From: an uncultured Actinomycetes bacterium
Lineage (GTDB): Bacteria > Actinomycetota > Acidimicrobiia > Acidimicrobiales > RAAP-2
NCBI GenBank assembly: GCA_903893745.1
Contig: CAITNF010000006.1
Span: forward strand, 117,832 to 181,831
Direction: 5' to 3'
Length of the DNA stretch: 64,000 nt
The translations under genes and the position numbers were made by a program. This document shows positions 49,701-56,167 of this stretch, one piece after another (position 1 is the first letter of the stretch; the number at the start of each line of letters is the position of its first letter). A model generated the notes under the pieces. It was not told where the DNA came from, made no database searches, and was given only the letters and a program-made list of their open reading frames with translations.

Positions 49701-49822
49701 GCAAGTGGTCCGGTGTGGTGCGAAAGATTCAATTCTCCTCGTTCCACATCCCCGCATCGTGTTCGAAGTACTGCGTCGGGTGGGCATCAAACTTCTAGAA
49801 CCCGCTTCTTGGTAATCGGTTT

Positions 49823-50368
49823 TTATCTCTCTCGACGGCGAAGTTCGTCTTCGACCGCCGCCGGATCTAACCCCCGACTACGTAGTAACAACAGTGTGTG
49901 AAACCAGAGGTCGGCCGCTTCGCTCACTACACGTTCATCACTCTCAGACAAAGCGGCGACTGCTAACTCAACGGCCTCTTCACCAACTTTTCGGGCCGCG
50001 AGTGATGATCCTTCCGCAAGAACTTTTACCACGTATGAGTCGGTGCTGGCCGACGCCTCTCGCTGGAGGATCTTTCGCCACAGCCAAGGCGTGAAGCACG
50101 AAGTCGCCCCATCATGACAGGTGGGACCGTCAGGGCGTGCACGTACGATGACCGCATCTTCGTCACAGTCGAGGATCACTTCAACAACTCGAAGGGTATT
50201 ACCCGACGTCTCGCCCTTTTGCCAAAGTCGCTGGCGAGATCGTGAAAAGAAGTGCACCAGGCCCGAAGACCGGGTGAGCTGTAGCGCTTCCTCGTCCATC
50301 CATCCGAGCATGAGAACCCTACCGGTGTCATCGTCTTGAATAATTGCTGCCCGCAGTTCTTCACTCAT
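49823..50368 (-). CDS. hisIE: Bifunctional phosphoribosyl-AMP cyclohydrolase / phosphoribosyl-ATP pyrophosphatase
   Basis: Steps 2 and 3 of histidine synthesis on one chain of 181 residues. The HisI half has DCDEDA and GPTCHDGATSCF (metal and zinc cysteines). The HisE half, about 95-181, has EEAVELAVAAL and EAADLWFHTLLLL. Fusion is common in bacteria generally. It is the last gene of the his operon and overlaps hisF by 4 bp. Confidence 0.96.
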   Translation of the reverse strand: MSEELRAAIIQDDDTGRVLMLGWMDEEALQLTRSSGLVHFFSRSRQRLWQKGETSGNTLRVVEVILDCDEDAVIVRARPDGPTCHDGATSCFTPWLWRKILQREASASTDSYVVKVLAEGSSLAARKVGEEAVELAVAALSESDERVVSEAADLWFHTLLLLRSRGLDPAAVEDELRRRER

Positions 50369-51117
50369 TTTCGTTCCTCCAATGGTCGTAACTTCACTCC
50401 ACAGTCTTCAATTGCCCGTCGAAGTCCTCCAAGGCCAGAAGGATTCTCGTGCACGATAGAAGCCACCAGCGCGGCATCGGCTACTCGCAGGGCATCGGCC
50501 ACGTGCTGGGCCGATCCGGCCCCACCTGAGGCAATGATTGAAATCGGCACGGCCGCTCGTACCGCCGTAATAAGTTCAATATCGAATCCGGTTCGCCGAC
50601 CGTCTTGGCGAATCGATGTCAGTAATATTTCGCCCGCCCCCCTGGCTGCAGCTTCCACGGCCCACTCCAAGGTGAGCACCTCGGTCGCCACACGTCCACC
50701 ATGCGTATACACGGTCGACTCCCCCGCATCGATCGCGACGACGACGGCTTGGCTACCGTAACGATTCGCAATCTTGGTAATCAACGAGGGGTCGGCGAGC
50801 GCTGCGGAATTGAGCGAAACTCGGTCCGCTCCGGCTTCGATAATGCGAGTGGCATCATCGACGGATCGAATGCCTCCTCCGACCGTAAAGGGAATATCTA
50901 CGACGTCGGCAACGCCGGCAACAACTTCAATCATCGTCGACGCCTCGTCTGGAGTCGCGGCAATGTCGAGGAACACTAATTCGTCAGCCCCACCGGCACT
51001 GTAGAACGTGGCTAACTCTACGGGGTCGCCAACGTCGCGCAAACCAACGAAGCTGACGCCCTTCACGACTCGGCCATGAGCCACGTCGAGGCACGGGATC
51101 AGGCGCGGGAAAGGCAT
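50365..51117 (-). CDS. hisF: Imidazole glycerol phosphate synthase cyclase subunit
   Basis: 250-residue TIM barrel making IGP and AICAR from PRFAR with ammonia from HisH. Catalytic Asp residues lie in PCLDVAHGRVVKG and VVAIDAGE, with phosphate-binding loops GGGIRS and ASGGAG. Its start overlaps the end of hisH by 19 bp. Confidence 0.97.
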   Translation of the reverse strand: MPFPRLIPCLDVAHGRVVKGVSFVGLRDVGDPVELATFYSAGGADELVFLDIAATPDEASTMIEVVAGVADVVDIPFTVGGGIRSVDDATRIIEAGADRVSLNSAALADPSLITKIANRYGSQAVVVAIDAGESTVYTHGGRVATEVLTLEWAVEAAARGAGEILLTSIRQDGRRTGFDIELITAVRAAVPISIIASGGAGSAQHVADALRVADAALVASIVHENPSGLGGLRRAIEDCGVKLRPLEERK

Positions 51118-51653
51118 CGCTCAAGAAATTTCAGACCCGCAGCACCGCTCTTTTCTGGGTGGAACTGAACACCAAGGAATGATTCGTGTTGCACCGCTGC
51201 GGTAACGCCATCAGACGTCGCCACCGTGTCCGGTGACTCGGCCGCAAAGGAGTGCGCGAAATAGTACGTCTCGCCCCAGGGATCGACCACTGCCCATCCC
51301 AGTCGGGGAACTCGATCCTCCCTCATTCGTGTAACCGCACCCTTCAAAATTCCCAATCCCTGCACGCCACCATCTTCCTCACTGGTTTCGAGGGCCAATT
51401 GCATGCCCAAACAAATCCCGAGTAACGCATCACCGGCGAGAAATCGATCGTTGAGCGCCAAATCAACACCGGTTTCATTGAGGTGGTCCATGGCGCTACG
51501 GGCCGATCCCACTCCGGGGAGAATCACCAGTCGGGCGCGACGAACATCGTCTGGGCTGCTACTAACTTCGCTGGACACACCCAATCGAGCGAGCGAGGTA
51601 CGAACCGATCGCGTGTTACCCGCGCCATAATCGACCACCACAACGTCACTCAC
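51099..51653 (-). CDS. hisH: Imidazole glycerol phosphate synthase glutaminase subunit
   Basis: 184 residues, slightly short for HisH (about 200). Class I amidotransferase triad: Cys81 in LLGICLGMQL, and His and Glu in GVQFHPEKSG. The N-terminal DYGAGNTRSV is typical. GTG start overlapping the hisCB stop by 4 bp (GTGA). Confidence 0.95.
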   Translation of the reverse strand: MSDVVVVDYGAGNTRSVRTSLARLGVSSEVSSSPDDVRRARLVILPGVGSARSAMDHLNETGVDLALNDRFLAGDALLGICLGMQLALETSEEDGGVQGLGILKGAVTRMREDRVPRLGWAVVDPWGETYYFAHSFAAESPDTVATSDGVTAAVQHESFLGVQFHPEKSGAAGLKFLERCLSRA

Positions 51654-53170
51654 AGTGAACCTTTGGTGGAGCGAATAAGTTTTCCCTCACGAGCGGTCGC
51701 CTGCGCGAGTGCTCGACCTACTGCTTTAAAGGATGCTTCGGCGACGTGGTGAGCATTTTGTCCGGTTGCGGTCACGTGCAGCGTGATGCGAGCCGTCTGC
51801 GCTAAGGACTCAAAGGCGTGCGTCGCCATACCCGGATCGGGATTAATACTGATATTTGCAGTAGCCCGACCGGAGAGGTCTACGACGGCGTGTGCTAACG
51901 CTTCATCCATTGGCACCCGAGCCTCACCGTAACGAGCGAGCCCGCGCCGATCACCGAGCGCCTGGTCGAGCGCCTCGCCAAATGTGCGCATCATGTCCTC
52001 AACTAAGTGATGATCTCCGGTTTCTAGATCACCAACTCCCTCGAGGCGCAGATCCATCCCCCCGTGAAACGCTAACTGTTGAAGCATGTGATCATAGAAC
52101 CCTTCACCCGTACTGACGAAGACTCGACCTTCGCCATGCAGTCGAAGGCGCACGTTCAGCAGAGTCTCCGCAGTCGCTCGTCGATGACGAAGCGACGCAG
52201 ACGGCATTGGTGCATCTTGTAGAACCGCGCGGAGCGCACTGAGTAATACATCGTCGTCAAGCTCGTCACGCACGCTGACGCGAAGAGCGCCGGGATAGGC
52301 CCGAGCGACCACCCCGAAGCGAAGCAACTGCTCCACTAATTCTTCGGGCCGATCCATTGGGATATACAAGAAGTTTGTGTACGACGGAACTGGCGTCAAA
52401 CCAAGGTTCGTCAGTTCTTGGGCTAGGCGTTCGCGTTCGGTTATTTGATCGGTCACGTCGAGTGGTGACGCGAGAGCCGCAAAGGCCAACGCCGCCGACA
52501 GTGAAGAGACCGAGAGCGGGGCTTGACGAGAATTAATCACGGCCGTCAGCCTCGGTGAAGCAATTGCGTAGCCAACGCGCGCGCCGGCGAGGCCAAAGGC
52601 TTTCGAAAATGTTCGTAGGACAATGGCACCACCATCGACCCGATCCAGCGCCGAAACCCCGGCGTAGTCAGCGTACGCCTCGTCAATTACTAATTGTCCA
52701 GCTACCTCAGGTATTTCGGGTAGTTCACCGGTGGGATTGTTCGGGCGACACACGAACACCAAGTCAGCATTGGCGGGGTCATCAATGACCGTGGCCTCCG
52801 CCATCAATGCCGCGTAACGGTACATTGAGTACGAGTTGGACGGCACGGTCGCGACTGTGCCCTTTTCGGCAAAAATTCGAGCCAGTAAAACTATGAATTC
52901 ATCACTACCCGCACCCAGTGAGACCTGATTGATTTCGACGCCGTGATACTGCGCGATCGCTCGACGCAACGGCTCGTATCGGCCGCGGTCATACTCATTG
53001 ATATCGGCCAACGCGCGCGCTAGCGCCGCCGGACGAGCCGACGCCGGCGGCTGGGCGGCCACATTGCCGTCAAAGCGGATGATGTTGCGCGGGTCAACTC
53101 CGACCCGCGCCGCTATTTCTTCATTCGATGGCGGCCACTGGTAGGTATCGAGGGGTTGTGGATTCATCAT
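51650..53170 (-). CDS. hisCB: HisC-HisB fusion: histidinol-phosphate aminotransferase + imidazoleglycerol-phosphate dehydratase
   Basis: A single 506-residue frame. Residues 1-320 are a compact HisC with RPNNPTGELP, VIDEAYADYAG, PLP Lys190 in RTFSKAFGLAGARVGYA and the phosphate Arg in RVSVRDELDDD. Residues 326-506 are a complete HisB dehydratase with GEGFYDHML, DHHLVEDMM (386-393), VPMDEALAHAVVD, QNAHHVAEASFKA and the terminal STKG. The linker is about eight residues. HisB is fused to a phosphatase in enterobacteria, and HisC and HisB are normally separate neighbours in actinobacteria. The two halves catalyse steps 7 and 6, so the fusion could pass imidazole-acetol phosphate between sites. 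Confidence 0.95.
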   Translation of the reverse strand: MMNPQPLDTYQWPPSNEEIAARVGVDPRNIIRFDGNVAAQPPASARPAALARALADINEYDRGRYEPLRRAIAQYHGVEINQVSLGAGSDEFIVLLARIFAEKGTVATVPSNSYSMYRYAALMAEATVIDDPANADLVFVCRPNNPTGELPEIPEVAGQLVIDEAYADYAGVSALDRVDGGAIVLRTFSKAFGLAGARVGYAIASPRLTAVINSRQAPLSVSSLSAALAFAALASPLDVTDQITERERLAQELTNLGLTPVPSYTNFLYIPMDRPEELVEQLLRFGVVARAYPGALRVSVRDELDDDVLLSALRAVLQDAPMPSASLRHRRATAETLLNVRLRLHGEGRVFVSTGEGFYDHMLQQLAFHGGMDLRLEGVGDLETGDHHLVEDMMRTFGEALDQALGDRRGLARYGEARVPMDEALAHAVVDLSGRATANISINPDPGMATHAFESLAQTARITLHVTATGQNAHHVAEASFKAVGRALAQATAREGKLIRSTKGSL

Positions 53171-54225
53171 CGTCGCGCCGTCGCTTTGTGATTGGGCAAA
53201 CCTTCAATATCGGCCAACGCTTCAATTGTGGGAGCCAAGCGTTCGAGACCTTCCTTAGTAACTCGTTGCACCGTGACCGTCTTCATAAACGCCTCCAGAC
53301 CGAGACCCCCAGTGGACTTTGCCCAACCGCCAGTAGGCAAGACGTGATTACCTCCCGTGGCGTAGTCACCGGCCGGTACGGGAGCGTAGGGACCTACGAA
53401 GACCGCACCGGCATTGCGAATACGATTCGCGAGCGACTCGGCACGAACGCCGAGCAGTGCGACGTGTTCGGCGGCATAACTTTCGACCTGGGCAAGTGCG
53501 GCCTCAAGATCGTCACCAACACGCACCACGTAGCCACGAGAATCGGGACCGTGCTCCATTTGGGCCGCGAGTTCTTGGCGAATGAGGTCTTCATCCACTC
53601 CCTCGTCGGCGACCACGACAATTTCACTCGGACCCGCCGGCAGGTCAATGGCCACGTCGCGACTGACGAGCAGCTTTGCCGTATTGACCGCGGCACCACC
53701 GGGACCAAAAATCTTGTCCACGGCTGCAATGGACGCAGTACCGTACGCCAGCGCCGCAATTGCTTGCGCACCACCGACGGCCCACACCTCATCAATACCG
53801 AGCAGCGCCGCCGCGGCGGCCACGGCGGCAGAACCACTAGGTGGTGTGCAGACCACAATTCGTTCAACACCCGCGACCTGGGCGGGTACCGCGCCCATGA
53901 TCAGTGAGGAAACCAGGCCCTTAGGGACGTAGATACCCACTGAGCGAATGGGTGACCAACGGCGCTCGAGCGTGACACCGGGTGAAACCTCTAACTCCAA
54001 ATCGGCCGGACGCTGCGCGGCGTGCCAGGTCCGTACTGAGTCAGCGGCCGCCAAAATGGCCGCAGTGGGCACATCGCCGTACGCCACTGCACGCTGTGGC
54101 GACGTCGCCGAAGAGCCATCAAGCAACTGCGACCACTCCACTAACGCCGCGTCGCCACGTTCGCGAACATCGTTAACAATCTCTTCAATGCTGAATGATC
54201 GGTCAATTTTTACTGAACTACTCAT
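53167..54225 (-). CDS. hisD: Histidinol dehydrogenase (unusually short)
   Basis: Oxidises histidinol to histidine in two NAD-dependent steps. From the ATG at 54225, which overlaps hisG by 4 bp, the protein has 352 residues against 430 or so usually. Zinc ligands are kept (Gln and His in AAQMEHGPDS, Asp in PAGDYATGGNH, His in GLPNHKA), as are the catalytic Glu-His (AAEHVALL) and GPGGAAVNTAK. The missing length is at the N-terminus and in the segment between EHGPDS and AEHV, where about 40 residues are absent. Activity is likely but the NAD-side region is reduced. Confidence 0.93.
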   Translation of the reverse strand: MSSSVKIDRSFSIEEIVNDVRERGDAALVEWSQLLDGSSATSPQRAVAYGDVPTAAILAAADSVRTWHAAQRPADLELEVSPGVTLERRWSPIRSVGIYVPKGLVSSLIMGAVPAQVAGVERIVVCTPPSGSAAVAAAAALLGIDEVWAVGGAQAIAALAYGTASIAAVDKIFGPGGAAVNTAKLLVSRDVAIDLPAGPSEIVVVADEGVDEDLIRQELAAQMEHGPDSRGYVVRVGDDLEAALAQVESYAAEHVALLGVRAESLANRIRNAGAVFVGPYAPVPAGDYATGGNHVLPTGGWAKSTGGLGLEAFMKTVTVQRVTKEGLERLAPTIEALADIEGLPNHKATARR

Positions 54226-55079
54226 GGAACCATCCGTTCGACTGGGAGAGTGAGAATTGCGCTGGCCCCGCAGGCTTGCAGCTTTGGCAATAGTGACCAA
54301 ATTATTGATGCCGGCACCAAAGCGTGCACCGCAACAATTCCGGGGGTGGCGAGGTCCATTACCGTTGGTGACCCCGTCGTGGGTAGTAGTGCCGTGACTT
54401 CATCAAGTCGACTCTTCTCAACGTTGCAAAGCAGATAGCGAGAAGCCCGTGCGTTAATCACCGATGCCAGCAGGGTGGTGAGGGTTCGTCGCGCCTCACT
54501 GTCCGTCGAGCCACTTCGCCCAATAAGCACTGCCTCGGACTCAAAGAGCACTCCGAGTGAGCGCAGACCGTTCGTGCGTAGCGTGCTACCCGTCGAGACT
54601 AAATCTATAATCGCATCAGCCAGACCAAGACGGGGCGAGATTTCTACTGAGCCAGCAACCTTGACTAGCTCTGCGTTAATCTTGCGATCACTCAACGCCT
54701 CACGCGCGAGTCGCGCGTGTGACGTCGCGATGCGCCGCCCCTCGAGGTCAGCCAAACTGGTAGCGGAGTCCTCAACTGACACTGCAGCTTGCAGGGAACA
54801 CTTTCCAAAACCCAGCTGCAGTAGGACCTCGACATCCGATGCCTGTTCATTCACCAAATCGAGGCCAGTAATTCCGCAATCAACGACTCCATCTTGGACG
54901 TACTCCGGCACGTCATCGGCACGAACAAACAGCAGATCAATTTCAGCATTACGACAGTGCGACTGAAGAACTCGCTCGCCTGGCTCTTGGGGATCGACGC
55001 CGCTGGCTTCCAGCAGCGACCACGAGGGTTCACGAAGTCTTCCCTTAGAAGGAATGGCCAATGTCAGTCGGCGATTCAT
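54222..55079 (-). CDS. hisG: ATP phosphoribosyltransferase, long form
   Basis: First committed step of histidine synthesis. 285 residues: LAIPSKGRL at the N-terminus, PRPP loop IDLVSTGSTLRTNGL, and a C-terminal ACT-like domain (TVMDLATPGIVAVHALVP) of the long HisG form that binds histidine for feedback inhibition. The ATG at 55079 overlaps the regulator stop by 4 bp, preferred over an upstream frame extension inside that gene. Confidence 0.96.
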   Translation of the reverse strand: MNRRLTLAIPSKGRLREPSWSLLEASGVDPQEPGERVLQSHCRNAEIDLLFVRADDVPEYVQDGVVDCGITGLDLVNEQASDVEVLLQLGFGKCSLQAAVSVEDSATSLADLEGRRIATSHARLAREALSDRKINAELVKVAGSVEISPRLGLADAIIDLVSTGSTLRTNGLRSLGVLFESEAVLIGRSGSTDSEARRTLTTLLASVINARASRYLLCNVEKSRLDEVTALLPTTGSPTVMDLATPGIVAVHALVPASIIWSLLPKLQACGASAILTLPVERMVP

Positions 55080-55390
55080 CGTCGCACTCGCTTCAGTACC
55101 GCTCGATAGCCACCCTCGCCGTGGTGCAACCACTGCGCCACCCGAGTAATGGTGGCCGTTGAAGCTCCCGTACGCCGAGAAATCTCTTGATACGGGATCG
55201 ATTCATCAACCAGGCGGGCCACCTGCAGGCGCTGACCCATCGCGTCAAGTTCATTCACGGTGCAGAGATCTCGCAAAAATGCGGCCACGATGCTTGGTTC
55301 ACGCAGATGGGCAAATGCGTCAACGAGTTCATCAAATCGATCACTCGTCTCAGCGCTGCTCTCTGCAGGGATTACTTTTCCACTAGTCAT
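55076..55390 (-). CDS. TrpR-like YerC/YecD family regulator, probable histidine-operon repressor
   Basis: 104 residues. LRDLCTVNELDAMGQRLQVARLV followed by the HTH ISRRTGASTATITRVAQWL is the YerC/YecD branch of the TrpR fold. In Firmicutes the YerC-type protein has been assigned as a histidine biosynthesis regulator (HisR). Here it is the first gene of the his operon and overlaps hisG by 4 bp, which supports the same role with histidine as probable corepressor. TAGCAT lies exactly 6 nt before its ATG and is part of the palindrome in the hisA gap. Confidence 0.88.
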   Translation of the reverse strand: MTSGKVIPAESSAETSDRFDELVDAFAHLREPSIVAAFLRDLCTVNELDAMGQRLQVARLVDESIPYQEISRRTGASTATITRVAQWLHHGEGGYRAVLKRVRR

Positions 55391-55396
55391 TTCATT

Positions 55397-55410
55397 ATGC
55401 TAGCATGCTA
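55397..55410. promoter_or_regulatory. Overlapping palindromes in the hisR-like/hisA gap (candidate operator and promoter)
   Basis: ATGCTAGCAT (55397-55406) and TAGCATGCTA (55401-55410) are both perfect inverted repeats sharing six bases in a divergent gap of only 30 bp. The regulator's -10-like box TAGCAT (minus strand, 55402-55397) lies inside; a weaker TACAAC (55409-55414) is 6 nt before the hisA ATG. One bound dimer would block both directions. The CTAG core resembles that of TrpR operators. Confidence 0.6.
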
Positions 55411-55420
55411 CAACGCTACT

Positions 55421-56119
55421 ATGCAACTAATCCCAGCCCTCGATATTCTCGGCACCGACGCGGTTCGTCTGGCGCGCGGTAATTACGAGCAGGTCCTTTT
55501 TCGACGTCCCTTAGACACTTTCTTGCATCAGATTGTCGAAACGAAACCCGAACTAATTCACGTGGTCGATCTCCAAGGAGCGCGCGACGGAGCGCTGCGC
55601 TATGAGATTCTCGAACGTTGCGTCTCACTGGCTGGATCCATACCAATTCAGTTCTCCGGGGGCATTCGTTCACTCGAGGTGGCCCGACAAGTCCTCGATA
55701 CCGGGGTGGCCCGAGTGATTGTTGGAACCGCTGCGTGGGACGAGCCAGAATCGTTAGCGAAGTTTGCTGACGCCTTGAAATCGCAGCTGCTCGTAGCGCT
55801 CGATGTTCGCGACGGGAAAATTTCAGTACGCGGTTGGGCCGCGGACACGGGACTCTCTGTTTTAGATGCGCTAACGCGCTGTCGAGAAGCTCGAGTAGCC
55901 CGACTGCACGTAACGGCAATCGATCGTGACGGGACGATGCAGGGCCCAGATCTCGAGCTCTACCGATTGATTTGTGAGAGTGCCATTCCAGTCGTCGCCG
56001 CCGGCGGTATCCGCGACGATGCCGATCTACGCGAACTTGAGGAGCTGGGCTGTGAGGGCGCGATTATGGGGCTGGGCTATCTCGCTCGACTTGGTATTTC
56101 CCTCGAAGGAATGTTGTAG
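55421..56119 (+). CDS. hisA: Phosphoribosylformimino-5-aminoimidazole carboxamide ribotide isomerase
   Basis: 232-residue TIM barrel isomerising ProFAR to PRFAR. Acid/base Asp residues lie in IPALDILG and TAIDRDGTMQGP, with phosphate loops SGGIRS and AAGGIRDD. It is divergent from the rest of the operon. Some actinobacteria use a dual HisA/TrpF enzyme (PriA); whether this one does cannot be told here. The ATG at 55421 is chosen; an ATG at 55398 would lie inside the palindrome. No ribosome site is seen. Confidence 0.94.
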   Translation: MQLIPALDILGTDAVRLARGNYEQVLFRRPLDTFLHQIVETKPELIHVVDLQGARDGALRYEILERCVSLAGSIPIQFSGGIRSLEVARQVLDTGVARVIVGTAAWDEPESLAKFADALKSQLLVALDVRDGKISVRGWAADTGLSVLDALTRCREARVARLHVTAIDRDGTMQGPDLELYRLICESAIPVVAAGGIRDDADLRELEELGCEGAIMGLGYLARLGISLEGML

Positions 56120-56167
56120 ATACTCAGGAATAACTCACGCCATGAGCAAATAGTGGCGAGTAGATGG

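Noticed and set aside
49705..49815. Second tiny frame after the coiled-coil peptide, considered as a CDS
   Set aside because: It has no ribosome site or -10 box at the right distance; kept only as a note in the findings.
55187..55420. N-terminal extension of hisA
   Set aside because: It is antisense to the TrpR-like regulator; HisA begins at MQLIPALDI.
56138..56158. CGCCA-N11-TGGCG hairpin between hisA and the glycosyltransferase
   Set aside because: A 5-bp stem with a long loop and no T-run is within chance expectation.
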